Source: Vibrio maritimus (GTDB lineage Bacteria; Pseudomonadota; Gammaproteobacteria; Enterobacterales; Vibrionaceae). From it: DNA of 64,000 nucleotides. Positions 9,095-18,740 of this stretch are shown piece by piece. The notes under the pieces were generated by a model, which saw only the letters and a program-made list of their open reading frames with translations, made no database searches and was not told the DNA's origin. A program made the position numbers and the translations under genes. The DNA lies in NCBI GenBank assembly GCA_000755425.1, contig BBMT01000001.1, positions 620,001 to 684,000 on the forward strand. Reading direction: 5' to 3'. Each line of letters starts with the position of its first letter. The stretch's first letter is position 1.

Positions 9095-9117
9095 GTGAAG
9101 TAATACTAAACAAAGAG

Positions 9118-11584
9118 CTACTCTAATACTCCTAGAGCGAGAGCTGCTGTCGGAGTGACGCTGCCTGTTTTTGTATACTGCACTACAGCATCAAGCATAT
9201 TGTAGTGATGGTTTCCATCAGACACGTCACTTCGCATTGGGACAATGAAAGTCGAGTGCAACGCGGTACTGTCATAACGGAGGAACGGTGAAGAGACTGC
9301 CGTACTTGACGAGCCACTAGTGATCGCGGTAAGTCCTACTTTGTTGGCCAATGCTTCTGTACCTGCAAACGGTGCGACCGTGGTAAACGAGCCTTCCGGC
9401 ACATTGTTAGGTACCGTAGTATCGTTACTCGATTGTGCCATCATGATTTTGCCAGCAAAACCCGAGTCGACGTTGTTTATTGGATCAATCCCATCAAGCA
9501 CGGTTTGAGTAGCGTAAGCGAATTGGAGGGTTTGCTCCAAAACTTTGGCTTTGTTCTCATCAGACTGAACAAAACCAATCATGCATGCCTGTTGCCAAGT
9601 CGTACTGCTTTGGTCGGTACAATTGGTGCTCACATACTCTGCGTAACTAGGGACTGATTGTATTGCGACGTTGTGAGCGATTAGTGGACCAAAACTTTGA
9701 GACCCTAGGAGTAGGTATGCGATTTGCCTCCTGAGTTCATGATAGAGGCGTTGCTAAAACTGAATAGCGAATCACCTTCGGCGGAGCTAAAGAGCGATTA
9801 GCTTGGACAAACGCAGTTGTGCCGATAATGCCGCCCAGAGAGTGACCGACTAAACTTACGTCTGTTAGCGAACCGGTTTTGTATGCACTAGTAAAAACAG
9901 GATTAACAACCAACGACTGACCGTTTAGTGCGAGCGCTGCTCTTAGATGAATAATATCCATCATACTTTGACGGAGATTATCTCGTGCGACAGGGAGGTA
10001 ACTTAAGTTCATGTAAGCGAGCACGTCTGCATTCGCAGAGCGCTGCGCATCTAGACTTCTTGAGCCATGTAAAGGAGCATCAATGGCAAGAACAGCGATA
10101 TCTTGTGTGGTTAGATAGTACGCAAAGCTATATGAATCCTCTTTTAGTGATGTAATGCCATGTTGATAAATAACCAAATTATCGTAGACACCATCTTCTG
10201 GGGTAAACAGCAAAAATTCAACATCTTGCAACGACTTTATTGCTGGGACTGGCGAATAGCGAGTGATTAAACGTTGTGGATCCGCCACGCTACCGTCGAC
10301 TTTTGTCAATGTTATTCCCATGAGGTCTGGCAGTTCTTCCGCGACGCCCGCAGTGCTACTTAGTTTCGTGTAGTCTACATTCGCAGCAGTAAGTTGCTGA
10401 ATGGTATTAACTTGTTCAGTTTCGTCATCCAAAAGACTTTGAATAATAGCCAAACTTGGTGTTGCGGATTCAAAAGGCTGAGTGTTCCAATCGGAGCCTG
10501 TTTCTAAGAAATATGGAAGTTTAACGGTGCCTTTTGTGACGTATGTATTGGTATCGTTAGCCGTAATAGAAGAGTTTGGAAATAAAGCGGAGAACTGTGA
10601 TTGAAATTGGGCGTATTTACCCAAAAGTCCATCACGGTCGTTTGCCATGAATGTCGTTACATTGGCATCACCAGTGAGTGCGGTATTAAAGTCGCTTGTA
10701 GACGTGATTGTTATCGCGCCAGCATTCGTCAAATCGACATTGTTGGGGTTTGCTGTCCCTTTCCAGAAATCTGAAAATCCACCGGCCTTAGCGAGTAGCT
10801 TACTAGCAGCTTGTGCGACGATGCCTTTCGTGGCGTACATGGTGTCTCCAACCGATTGTGTTGAAAACCAAGACGAGTAAATAATCGTTGAGGGATCAAT
10901 ACCAGTTCCGCCTGCGATAAATGCCTCTGTTGCCTGAACCAGTTGTTGAGCAGATGCTAGACTGCCTTCGGTGTATATTCTCTGTTTCGATTTTAATGTT
11001 GCATAACTTTCAGACATGCCAACAGTTTCTCCGTTTGCATCCGTTAAGCTGTTTGTTATTGCGAGGAGAAACTCGGAACCACCATTTAAAGGTTGAGTAG
11101 GAACAACGTTTAGCTTGTAACCAGATTTTATAACGGTCACAGGAATTATAGAGGCTTGAGCGAGATCGGCTTGAGTCATCGCCGTCAACTGCTTCGGTAT
11201 CTCTATCAAGTAAGCGATAGATTGCCCACTTTGCGCTGATACTGAATTACTTCCTAGACTGGCTCCAAAGTCGATAGATATAGGTTGGCTTGTTGACCAA
11301 CCATCCATTTGCCCTACGGCGACAAGTGGATTGCTAAGACTGGTGTCATTCGTTGGTATATTGAGTGTTCCGTCAGTAGTGTCGAATAATAAATTGTTAG
11401 CAATAGGTACTGAAGCATTCGTTCCCTGTAATGTGAACTTTACTTTGGTCGGCTTTGATAGAGATTCCTGAATGGATGGCTCGAATTCAACGACGGTTGG
11501 TTGCCCTGTCAGTTCGGTGTCGTCGCCGCAGCCACCAAGCAATAGCGCGTTTGCGACTAACGCCGCAAGATAAACTTTCTTCAT
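9118..11584 (-). CDS. volA: VolA-like surface lysophospholipase lipoprotein, two frameshifts
   Basis: A lipoprotein (lipobox LLGGC, Cys at residue 19) of about 820 residues with an alpha/beta-hydrolase domain. The nucleophile motif GHSLGG is in the C-terminal third, preceded by VIYQHG. Length, lipobox and position directly after fadL match VolA of V. cholerae, an outer-membrane lysophospholipase that frees fatty acids for FadL. The frame slips twice: near the AAA at 9789-9791 and near 9725-9730. Adding one base at each joins the pieces into one protein: SFSNASIMNSGG, then the frame giving LLLGSQSFGPLIAHNVAI. Both are probably sequence errors. The start follows AAGGATAT. Confidence 0.85.
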
Positions 11585-11607
11585 TTTTATATCCTTATAT
11601 CAGACGC

Positions 11608-12870
11608 TTAGTCAAAAATGTAATTGACCTGTAGAGCGGCAATGAACGCTGACGATTTTGCATCAAAGCTAAGAGGTGTATTGAGAGTATTTTCTTCATT
11701 GAATGAGCCAGACTTGCCGTAGATGTAGGTTAAGCCAGCATCAAATGACATGTTTGACGACCATTGATATGTAGCGCCTGCGGAGTACCAGTAACGGTCT
11801 GTATCTGGAATGCTCAAGGTAGTCTTACCCGCCTGCTCGTCGAGGGCGAAGCCGGCACGCAGCGTCCAGTCTGAATTTAGGAAGTGAGTTAAACCTAAAG
11901 CGTATCTATTGTTATCTTTGTAGTCTTCTTTTTTGTAGAAGCACTGACCAGCAGTACCGTCGTTACAATTGGGTGATGTCGCTTTTAGTTCTGTGAAACT
12001 ACTCCATTCGGTTCTGAACCAACTGTAATGTAGCGCCCATTTATCTGCAAAATGATGATAACCCGATAGTTCCCAAATAGCAGGAAGTGTCACATCGAGG
12101 CGACCTTCAGTAACTTGCGGATTTGAGATACCAGTTTGGTAGCTATTAAACTCACCGTCCTTGAACTCAAGATCTACTGCTGAGCGATATGTAAAGCCAA
12201 TACGATTATTGGTGTTGAATTCATAAAGCAGCCCGGCATTCCAGCCAAAAGAATAGGTATCACCCTTTAGACTAATAAGATTGTCAGAGGCATTCAGGCT
12301 ACCGAATGCACCTGCCAGAGCACCTAAGTGTCGATTCAATTCTGCTTCAGCATAAGTAACGTTCACTCCAGCACCCAACGATAAAGATTCGTTGACACGA
12401 TACGCAATATTTGGGTTCAAGTTGACAGTGATGAGCGAGGTGTCACCGGCAAGATCGCCGGCGTAAAAATCATCAGGATAGTCCGTAGCGACACCATAAT
12501 TGGTGAAAAGACCGATGCCCCAAGCCCACTTGTCGTTAATAGGGGAGATGTAATAAGCGCCAGGAACAAATTGTACCGGGGCGACATCTTTGGCCGTCTG
12601 TGTTGGAATGTCGGCACCATTACCATTGAGTGTCACATCAACCTGCGGATCCACCACTGAAATCGCACCGGAGAACTGTGCAGTATCGAACAGCGTCATT
12701 GCCGCTGGGTTTCGAGCTAAGACACTTGCATTATCGGCAACTGCACCTTCACCAGAAAAGGCGCGTCCAAGACCGGATGCGGAGTGTTCGTTTGCCTGAA
12801 ATCCAGCAGCAAAGACGGTGGGAGCAGCAACAGCGAGCGCTATTGGTGTCAGCAGCATTCTTCTTTTCAT
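11608..12870 (-). CDS. fadL: FadL-type long-chain fatty acid outer-membrane transporter
   Basis: A 420-residue outer-membrane beta-barrel with a cleavable signal peptide (cleavage after about FAA, residue 22). The mature N-terminus (GFQANEHSASGLGRAFSGEGA) and NPAAMTLF are the FadL hatch and NPA signature, and the protein ends in an aromatic-rich strand (NYIFD). It imports long-chain fatty acids. It is the first gene of a two-gene operon with volA, which starts 23 bases after its stop. A FadR-like operator lies 65 bases upstream. The start follows AAAGGACG. Confidence 0.93.
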   Translation of the reverse strand: MKRRMLLTPIALAVAAPTVFAAGFQANEHSASGLGRAFSGEGAVADNASVLARNPAAMTLFDTAQFSGAISVVDPQVDVTLNGNGADIPTQTAKDVAPVQFVPGAYYISPINDKWAWGIGLFTNYGVATDYPDDFYAGDLAGDTSLITVNLNPNIAYRVNESLSLGAGVNVTYAEAELNRHLGALAGAFGSLNASDNLISLKGDTYSFGWNAGLLYEFNTNNRIGFTYRSAVDLEFKDGEFNSYQTGISNPQVTEGRLDVTLPAIWELSGYHHFADKWALHYSWFRTEWSSFTELKATSPNCNDGTAGQCFYKKEDYKDNNRYALGLTHFLNSDWTLRAGFALDEQAGKTTLSIPDTDRYWYSAGATYQWSSNMSFDAGLTYIYGKSGSFNEENTLNTPLSFDAKSSAFIAALQVNYIFD

Positions 12871-12934
12871 TTAGTCGTCCTTTCATAAATGTAGGGGATC
12901 TGATCTGTCGCATCTTTGAGTGACTAATGAGTGC

Positions 12935-12951
12935 GACTTGTCAGACCTGTT
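12935..12951 (-). promoter_or_regulatory. FadR-like operator before fadL-volA
   Basis: GACTTGTCAGACCTGTT matches the FadR consensus AACTGGTCNGACCAGTT at 13 of 16 defined positions. Its place, 65-80 bases before the fadL start, suits repression or activation by FadR in response to acyl-CoA. Confidence 0.6.
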
Positions 12952-13073
12952 GTTAACTATATGTAACAGTTACGTAAATTAAAAGAGTTAATGCTCAAAA
13001 ATGATACAGACGTTTACTATGAGGCTGGTTGCATTTCAGAAAAGTGGGAAGGACTCACAAAATAGCGGGGGTT

Positions 13074-13094
13074 GCCGGGTAATGAGTACCCGGC
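13074..13094 (-). terminator. Hairpin after the M48 protease gene
   Basis: GCCGGGT / ACCCGGC, a seven-pair GC-rich stem with a seven-base loop, located 13 bases beyond the protease stop. There is no T-run on the minus strand, so termination is likely but not certain. Confidence 0.5.
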
Positions 13095-13106
13095 GAAAAA
13101 TATCGT

Positions 13107-13895
13107 TTAGGCCTTTTTACAGGTTGGGTGTGAAATGTCGTATTCTGGGAGCTGATCTGCTTTGGCTTTCAAATCTGAAATACGCGTATCGTGAGATGGG
13201 TGAGTAGAAAGAAGCTCTGGTGGCTGGTTTCCGCCAGATGCTTTTGCCATGTTTTTCCAAAGCTCAACACTTTGGAATGGGTCAAAACCGCTTTTCGCCA
13301 TGAGCTCTAGGCCAACAATGTCCGCTTCCGACTCTTGAGTACGGCCATAAGGTAAAATCACTCCATATTGAACCCCCACGCCGAGAGCTGCCATAGTGAC
13401 GTCTTTATATTGAGAACCACCAAGCGCAACACTAGTTACTTGAAGACCAGCATTTGCGAGCTGAGATTGTGATAAACGCTCGTTGCTGTGATCGGCCAGT
13501 ACGTGAGCAACTTCGTGACCAATAACGGTGGCCAATTGGTCTTGATTTACAGCAACATCCAATAACCCGGTATAGACACCAATTTTGCCACCGGGTAGAG
13601 CAAACGCGTTCACTTGGTCAGAATCGAACACGACCACTTCCCATTGAGAAAATTCTGGTTGCGGTGGTACATGATCAGTGATGGCTTTGGCCACACATTG
13701 TACGTACTCGTTGACTCGTTTGTTGTTGCTGATTTTTAGCTCTTTCTTCATCTGCTCGAATGACTGAGCACCGAGATCGCTCATTTGCGCGTCTGAGAAA
13801 AGTATGATCTGGTTACGTCCAGTTGGAGACGACGAACAAGCTGCAATAGCGACAGTTATGGCAGCGCTGCAGCACACCTTTGTCCAACGTTTCAT
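13107..13895 (-). CDS. M48 family lipoprotein metalloprotease, LoiP/YggG-like
   Basis: A 262-residue outer-membrane lipoprotein (lipobox AIAAC) with an M48 zinc protease domain. The zinc motif HEVAH (IGHEVAHVLADH) is followed about 45 residues later by the third-ligand glutamate in ESEADIVG. It resembles LoiP/YggG, a periplasmic protease involved in outer-membrane protein quality control. I chose the ATG at 13895 because it directly follows AAGGGAGTC and gives a proper lipoprotein signal; the longer frame from 13967 does not. It is divergent from the thioesterase gene. Confidence 0.88.
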   Translation of the reverse strand: MKRWTKVCCSAAITVAIAACSSSPTGRNQIILFSDAQMSDLGAQSFEQMKKELKISNNKRVNEYVQCVAKAITDHVPPQPEFSQWEVVVFDSDQVNAFALPGGKIGVYTGLLDVAVNQDQLATVIGHEVAHVLADHSNERLSQSQLANAGLQVTSVALGGSQYKDVTMAALGVGVQYGVILPYGRTQESEADIVGLELMAKSGFDPFQSVELWKNMAKASGGNQPPELLSTHPSHDTRISDLKAKADQLPEYDISHPTCKKA

Positions 13896-13990
13896 GGTAA
13901 AGACTCCCTTGTCCTTGCGAGATGTTTGCCTTTCTGGGTAACTGAAGGCATCATTCCTATCATTCAATCAGCTAAGTATAGGATTTATCG

Positions 13991-14422
13991 ATGAGTATTT
14001 GGAAGAAGAATATCTCTTTAGAGGCGCTTAATCGCACATCTAAGAATACGCTTATGGAGCATCTTCAAATCGAATACACGGACTTTAGTGACAATACTTT
14101 GTCGGCAACCATGCCCGTGTGCAGCTTTACTCACCAACCTTTAGGTATGTTGCATGGCGGGGCATCGGTAGTGCTGGCAGAGACACTTGGTTCTTTGGCA
14201 GCTAATTTTTGTGTCGACGATGACCACTACTGTGTTGGCCTAGACATCAATGCTAACCATATTAGAGCCATGCGTTCTGGTTTTGTCATTGGTACCGCTA
14301 AACCCATGCACCTTGGCGTTTCTACCCAGGTTTGGCAAATCGATATTACCGATGAAAAGCAACGCTTAGTGTGTACCAGCCGCCTGACGATTGCGGTGAA
14401 AAAGAATAAAAAAGGAAAGTAA
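13991..14422 (+). CDS. Hotdog-fold acyl-CoA thioesterase, MenI/EntH-like
   Basis: A 143-residue single-domain hotdog thioesterase of the PaaI/YdiI group. The active-site region (QPLGMLHGGASVVLAETLGS) has the HGG motif and the catalytic Glu. The length is normal for the family. E. coli relatives hydrolyse 1,4-dihydroxy-2-naphthoyl-CoA (menaquinone) or aberrant enterobactin intermediates; which applies here cannot be told, as no menaquinone or siderophore genes are adjacent. The stop overlaps the next start by one base (TAATG), so it is translationally coupled to the DUF3389 gene. Confidence 0.87.
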   Translation: MSIWKKNISLEALNRTSKNTLMEHLQIEYTDFSDNTLSATMPVCSFTHQPLGMLHGGASVVLAETLGSLAANFCVDDDHYCVGLDINANHIRAMRSGFVIGTAKPMHLGVSTQVWQIDITDEKQRLVCTSRLTIAVKKNKKGK

Positions 14423-14655
14423 TGGTTATCGATTTTTCCTCGGGCAAGGTGATTGCTACACCGCATGAAGTTGTGGTTCGCTACCAAGTTGGTCAAATCA
14501 CTTTGCAGTCTCAAGTCGACGCACTTCAGCTCATTTTGCCAGCCTGTATTGTGTCTGCAAACGGCGCAGAGTGTAAGTGGTCTGTCAAACTGGACGATGA
14601 ATCTCAGATTAAGGCGATTTCTGAGGCATGCGGCATCGAGATCATGCGCGTGTAA
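14422..14655 (+). CDS. DUF3389 family protein
   Basis: A 77-residue cytosolic protein, recognisable as DUF3389 by MVIDFSSGKVIATPHEVVVR and NGAECKWSVKLD. The family is confined largely to Vibrio and relatives and has no known function. The start overlaps the thioesterase stop by one base, which implies coupled expression and perhaps a shared role. It is followed after about 15 bases by an inverted repeat and short ORF that lead into sgrR. Confidence 0.75.
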   Translation: MVIDFSSGKVIATPHEVVVRYQVGQITLQSQVDALQLILPACIVSANGAECKWSVKLDDESQIKAISEACGIEIMRV

Positions 14656-14671
14656 CTTGCTAATTATGTTT

Positions 14672-14720
14672 ATAAAGAGGAAACTTAATGGCAAAAGCAT
14701 TAAAGGAATTTCCTCTTTAT
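14672..14720 (+). repeat. Inverted repeat sequestering the sgrR start
   Basis: A perfect 12-base inverted repeat (ATAAAGAGGAAA at 14672-14683, TTTCCTCTTTAT at 14709-14720). A nested six-base repeat (TTAATG / CATTAA) lies inside it. The left arm contains the ribosome binding site of a short ORF starting at 14688; the right arm ends on the first two bases of the sgrR ATG. In RNA this would fold into a long stem that hides both sites. Confidence 0.65.
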
Positions 14721-14762
14721 GAGCAGCCCTCGTCTTCGCAAGCAATTCGAAATCTTATTTGA
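14688..14762 (+). CDS. Candidate 24-residue leader ORF overlapping sgrR
   Basis: An ORF reading MAKALKEFPLYEQPSSSQAI plus four further residues. It has a strong ribosome binding site (AGAGGA, six bases before the ATG). It overlaps the first 44 bases of sgrR in another frame. It resembles no known leader peptide and is not like SgrT. Its translation would open the inverted repeat around the sgrR start, which suggests translational coupling. There is no independent evidence that it is translated. Confidence 0.4.
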   Translation: MAKALKEFPLYEQPSSSQAIRNLI

Positions 14763-16458
14763 ACACTTCTCTGGTCAAAATGCTGATACTCAGCTTGATG
14801 ACGTCACTGGAATTTTGTTTTGCACCCGTCGTAATGCTCGAATTGTCTTAAACAAACTCGAAGAAGAGGGGTGGATTGAGTGGCATCCGGCCGCGGGGCG
14901 TGGCAAGTTATCGAAACTGATTTTCAAACAAAATCGTAACGATGTGAGTGAAACTCTCGCGCGTCGCTATTTAGAAGAGGGACGTATTGGTCATGCGCTC
15001 AACGTACTGGATAAAGATGCGAATCGTCTATCGAGTGTAATCCAAAGTTATTTGGGTGTATCTCAAGCAGATGGTAAGCAGGTCATTCGTTTGCCGTACT
15101 ATCGTCCGTTATCCATGCTTAACCCCAAAAAACCGATGCGCCGTTCAGAAATTCACATTGCGCGTCAGGTATTTAGCGGTCTCACCAAGTTTGATGAGAA
15201 CGATGAACTTCAGCCAGATTTAGCGCACCACTGGCAGCAAGTCAGTGAAATGGAGTGGCGATTCTACATTCGTCCGGGAGTGCGGTTTCACAATGGGGAG
15301 TTGCTTAAACTTGAGCACATAATCAGTAGTATTGAGTCTCTCAAATCTGCCAATTTGTTTCAGCACTTAAGCCAGGTCGTATCACCTTCTCCTTGGGTGA
15401 TTGATATTAGCTTCACTCAGCCAGACCATCGCGCGCCACAATTATTTGCTGAGAATATGGCGAGGGTTTTGCCACCAGAATCTATGCGAGGGGATGACTT
15501 CGACCGATACCCCATTGGTACGGGGCCTTACTCTGTCACTACCAACAACGACAAACGCCTTATTTTAACGGCTTTTGATGGTTATTTTGGCTATCGGCCT
15601 CTGCTTGATACGGTCGAAGTATGGGTGATTGATGAAGTTCATTCGACCATGGTTTTCCCAAGTCTTGCCGATCCTATCGCTGGCGCTCGTTCTGATATTC
15701 AAGATGGCATCGATCTCGACCCTGGTTGTACTTATTTATTGTTAAATCGAGTTTCTGGTGTTGCCAAACATGCTCGATGGGCGCGTTATTTAACCAAGCG
15801 ATTGAACTCTTTAGCTATTTTTCGAAAGCTGCCAGAAGATACGATCAAAGAATTGGGTATGATCCCTGCTCATGGTATGAAGCCAGGCTGGTATCATCAA
15901 CCAACAGACATTCCTGTAGACGATGATGAAGTCACAGTTGCCGACACAAACCTCACCGCTGATGAGTTCGATGGCGAAATCCGCATCGCTTATTATGCGG
16001 AGCATCCCACGTTCCCGGAAATCTCGGTAGCTATAGACGCCTTGTTAAGGGAGGATGGGATACGCGCAAAATTTATTCGCTATGGAGTCGATGCGCCGGA
16101 CTTTCATGATGTTGATATTTGGATCCGTCCAATGGGTATTGCCAGCAATCGAGAAGATGCCCTCGCTGGTTGGTTGCTCGATTACAGTGATATTGAGAAA
16201 ATGGCCAAGCCTGAGGAGTTTGCCCGTTGGCGTGCTCTCGTGACTGGATGGCTGAGTCAATCCGAAACCAGGTTCCCAGCGCAAGAAATTGGCAAACAAT
16301 TGGTGCAGCACGCTCAAGTGATACCTCTGTTCCATTGCTGGCTTGGCATCAGCAAAGATCATTGTGGTAGCTTGCAAAACGCAAAATGTAACGCGCTTGG
16401 TTGGTTCGATTTTAGTAAAGTATGGGTGAAACCGGACAACCAAGAGGTGTCTGAGTAG
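14719..16458 (+). CDS. sgrR: SgrR family transcriptional regulator
   Basis: A 579-residue regulator with an N-terminal winged-helix DNA-binding domain (residues 1-110, starting SPRLRKQFEILFEHFSG). A C-terminal periplasmic-binding-protein-like domain of the SBP_bac_5 type follows (FYIRPGVRFHNGELL; YPIGTGPYSV). E. coli SgrR senses sugar-phosphate stress and activates the small RNA SgrS. No sgrS-like RNA or sugar transporter is seen beside this gene, so the ligand and targets are open. The start is set by similarity to SgrR; AAGGA lies 11 bases before it inside the inverted repeat. The next gene begins one base after the stop. Confidence 0.88.
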   Translation: MSSPRLRKQFEILFEHFSGQNADTQLDDVTGILFCTRRNARIVLNKLEEEGWIEWHPAAGRGKLSKLIFKQNRNDVSETLARRYLEEGRIGHALNVLDKDANRLSSVIQSYLGVSQADGKQVIRLPYYRPLSMLNPKKPMRRSEIHIARQVFSGLTKFDENDELQPDLAHHWQQVSEMEWRFYIRPGVRFHNGELLKLEHIISSIESLKSANLFQHLSQVVSPSPWVIDISFTQPDHRAPQLFAENMARVLPPESMRGDDFDRYPIGTGPYSVTTNNDKRLILTAFDGYFGYRPLLDTVEVWVIDEVHSTMVFPSLADPIAGARSDIQDGIDLDPGCTYLLLNRVSGVAKHARWARYLTKRLNSLAIFRKLPEDTIKELGMIPAHGMKPGWYHQPTDIPVDDDEVTVADTNLTADEFDGEIRIAYYAEHPTFPEISVAIDALLREDGIRAKFIRYGVDAPDFHDVDIWIRPMGIASNREDALAGWLLDYSDIEKMAKPEEFARWRALVTGWLSQSETRFPAQEIGKQLVQHAQVIPLFHCWLGISKDHCGSLQNAKCNALGWFDFSKVWVKPDNQEVSE

Positions 16459-16459
16459 C

Positions 16460-16711
16460 ATGGCAAAACCGAATAAAAAACTGCCCACTAAAGCGGTAGA
16501 TATTTTCTGTGCCAAATGTGGCTGCAAATTGTATCGCTACAGAAAGGGTGGTAAAGGTTCCCTGGTAAAATGCTTCCGAGAGCGGATTACTGAAGACCAT
16601 ACAACAGCCATCGGTGTTTGCCCGGAATGCAACGCTATTTTCGGCCGAGAAATGCTGATTAGAGGAGCACCATCAATCAAAATGATTGGTGGTAAAGTGC
16701 GAATGAAATAG
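16460..16711 (+). CDS. Small zinc-ribbon protein
   Basis: An 83-residue basic protein with two CxxC pairs (CAKCGC near residue 18 and CPEC near residue 54), likely a zinc ribbon. Many Lys and Arg residues suggest nucleic-acid binding, though that is inference. It sits between sgrR (one base away) and cutA (ten bases away), so it is part of the same operon. Confidence 0.7.
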   Translation: MAKPNKKLPTKAVDIFCAKCGCKLYRYRKGGKGSLVKCFRERITEDHTTAIGVCPECNAIFGREMLIRGAPSIKMIGGKVRMK

Positions 16712-16721
16712 GAAGGATTTG

Positions 16722-17042
16722 ATGAAATCAAACGCTATTACGGTACTCACGACAGTAGGTTCGAAACAACAAGCAGAGCGCTTGATCAAAGTATTGTTGG
16801 AATCGCGCCTCGCGGCCTGTATTCAAACCCAGCAAATTGAGAGTAACTATGTTTGGGATGGAAAACTGTGCTGCGATGAAGAAGTGTTGCTGATCATCAA
16901 ATCCACCAACGAGGCCTATTCAAAGCTTGAGCGAACGATTGTGGCCAATCATGACTATGAAGTACCACAGGTGGTTGCGCTACCGATTGAGGCAGGTTAT
17001 CGACCTTACCTCAATTGGCTTAAGCAGCACGTTAATCCCTAG
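16722..17042 (+). CDS. cutA: CutA divalent-cation tolerance protein
   Basis: A 106-residue CutA1 protein, a small trimeric ferredoxin-like-fold protein linked to copper tolerance. Family signatures are clear: ITVLTTVGSKQQAERL, LLESRLAACIQ, SNYVWDGKL and the C-terminal YRPYLNWLKQHV. The ATG at 16722 follows AGGAAGGA. It is the last gene of the plus-strand cluster, and its 3' end overlaps the convergent YjdF-like gene by about ten bases. Confidence 0.93.
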   Translation: MKSNAITVLTTVGSKQQAERLIKVLLESRLAACIQTQQIESNYVWDGKLCCDEEVLLIIKSTNEAYSKLERTIVANHDYEVPQVVALPIEAGYRPYLNWLKQHVNP

Positions 17043-17639
17043 TTGGTGAGGTAAGCCAAAACAGGGTTAATGCTGTGATCGCTCCGAGCGTGTCACACAG
17101 CATATCTTTTGTGCGTCCCAAATATCCCCTTGCGATCCCAAGAACGCAATTCCTTCATCGCCGCCAGCGAGTGCGGCGTACCACCATTCAATGATCTCAT
17201 ACGCCGCTGCTAAACTCATGATAGCGAAGAGGGCAAACATCATGGCAGGCAGTTTGTTCATAACGCGAGTGCGGTAGACATATTCGGCAATGGGAAACGC
17301 ATAAAGACCAATGGAAAAGTGGGCGACACGATCAAAGTTGTTACGCTCTGAGCCAATTAATTGATTGAACCAGTCAAAAGGTACTTCTGCAAAGGTGTAC
17401 TTGGCGCCAATGGTGTGCAATGACAACCAAATGAACATCAATAAATAAGCCAGTTTAGAGAACTTAAACTTCCTTGAGACCAACCAAATGCAGACAAGAA
17501 TACCCACTGCAGGAATAATTTCGGCAACCCACACCGCTCGTGAGCTGGGAGCGATTGCTGAAAACAGAAACACTAGGCAGTAGAGTCCGCTAAGAAAGGT
17601 AAGGCTTGGGCAAAAACGGGTCGAGCTTTGATAATTCAT
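17032..17639 (-). CDS. DUF2238 / YjdF-like membrane protein, one frameshift
   Basis: An inner-membrane protein of about 200 residues with six predicted helices, matching E. coli YjdF (AAYEIIEWWYAAL and FLGSQGDIWDAQKDM are typical). The function is unknown. The frame breaks at the T-run 17107-17110: one more A on the coding strand restores QKDMLCDTLGAITALTLFWL up to a stop at 17032-17034. As it stands the frame ends at 17067 with an unrelated tail. I treat this as a sequence error. Confidence 0.8.
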
Positions 17640-17838
17640 GCGTTCAACTTATCTATACAGAATGAAGTAAGCTTAGTATAGGTATAATAAAACGCTGTTC
17701 AATTACTAATTATGTTTAATTGGCGATCAAGTGCACAAAAGAGTAACTCGATGACAAACTGTGACAGGAGAATCTTTGTAAAAGGTCGCACTTTTTTTTA
17801 ACATCGGCGTCGCACCATAACGATAAGAAAGTAAAGTC

Positions 17839-18678
17839 ATGAAATTAGAAACCGTCGATTATCAAGCGGCAGATGCCGCAGAGCAATTTGTCACATCGCT
17901 ACGCGAAACAGGATTTGGCGTACTTAAAAACCATCCTATTCCCCAGGAGCTTGTTGAGTCTATTTACGAAAACTGGTATCAGTTTTTTATGTCACAGAGC
18001 AAAAACGACTACCAGTTTAATGTCGAAACACAAGATGGATACTTTCCACCAACAGTGTCGGAAGTAGCGAAGGGTCACAGCGTAAAAGACATTAAGGAGT
18101 ACTTTCACGTTTACCCATGGGGTCAGATTCCACCTGAGCTGCGTGATCAAATTCTTGAGTACTATGATAAAGCGAACAGCTTTGCCAAAGAGTTACTAGG
18201 CTGGGTAGAGGCGCACGCGCCTGTGGAAGTGCAAGAAAAGTTCTCGATTGCTCTGTCAGAAATGATCAATGGCAGTGAGAAGACGCTTCTTCGCGTATTA
18301 CACTACCCGCCGATGACCGGCGATGAAGAGCCTGGTGCTATCCGCGCCGCTGCCCATGAGGATATTAACCTTTTAACCGTCCTTCCTGCCGCTAATGAGC
18401 CTGGACTTCAAGTGTTAAGTAAAGAGGGCGAATGGTTAGACGTGCCTTGCGATTTTGGCAATCTCATTATCAACATTGGCGACATGCTTCAGGAAGCGAG
18501 TGGGGGGTATTTTCCTTCTACCACGCACCGTGTCATTAACCCTACGGGGGAAAAGCAAGAAACATCGCGTATTTCACTGCCACTGTTTTTACACCCTAAA
18601 CCTGAAGTGGTGCTTTCCGAAAAATACACAGCCAACAGCTACCTCATGGAGCGCTTGCGTGAGCTGGGCGTGATATAA
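17839..18678 (+). CDS. 2-oxoglutarate/Fe(II) oxygenase, isopenicillin N synthase-like
   Basis: A 279-residue non-heme iron oxygenase. The iron triad is visible: His173 and Asp175 (AAHEDINLL) and His230 (STTHRVIN), with Arg in TSRISLPLF for the 2-oxoglutarate carboxylate. The layout and length match the isopenicillin N synthase/gibberellin oxidase branch. The substrate is unknown; no biosynthetic cluster surrounds it. It is monocistronic with its own terminator. Confidence 0.88.
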   Translation: MKLETVDYQAADAAEQFVTSLRETGFGVLKNHPIPQELVESIYENWYQFFMSQSKNDYQFNVETQDGYFPPTVSEVAKGHSVKDIKEYFHVYPWGQIPPELRDQILEYYDKANSFAKELLGWVEAHAPVEVQEKFSIALSEMINGSEKTLLRVLHYPPMTGDEEPGAIRAAAHEDINLLTVLPAANEPGLQVLSKEGEWLDVPCDFGNLIINIGDMLQEASGGYFPSTTHRVINPTGEKQETSRISLPLFLHPKPEVVLSEKYTANSYLMERLRELGVI

Positions 18679-18702
18679 CTTAAGCGTTGCGTTCGACAAA
18701 AT

Positions 18703-18727
18703 AAAAGGGCTCATACGAGCCCTTTTT
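18703..18727. terminator. Terminator between convergent genes
   Basis: AAAAGGGCTC / GAGCCCTTTTTT with an ATAC loop, 25 bases after the oxygenase stop and just before the end of the convergent MscS gene. Confidence 0.88.
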
Positions 18728-18740
18728 TAGTTCCGACAGA

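Noticed and set aside
9118..9633. Separate short gene after volA
   Set aside because: It has no ribosome binding site and continues the VolA protein once two base losses are repaired.
14688..14762. Leader ORF before sgrR as an SgrT homolog
   Set aside because: It is shorter, has no resemblance to SgrT, and is not within an sgrS-like RNA.
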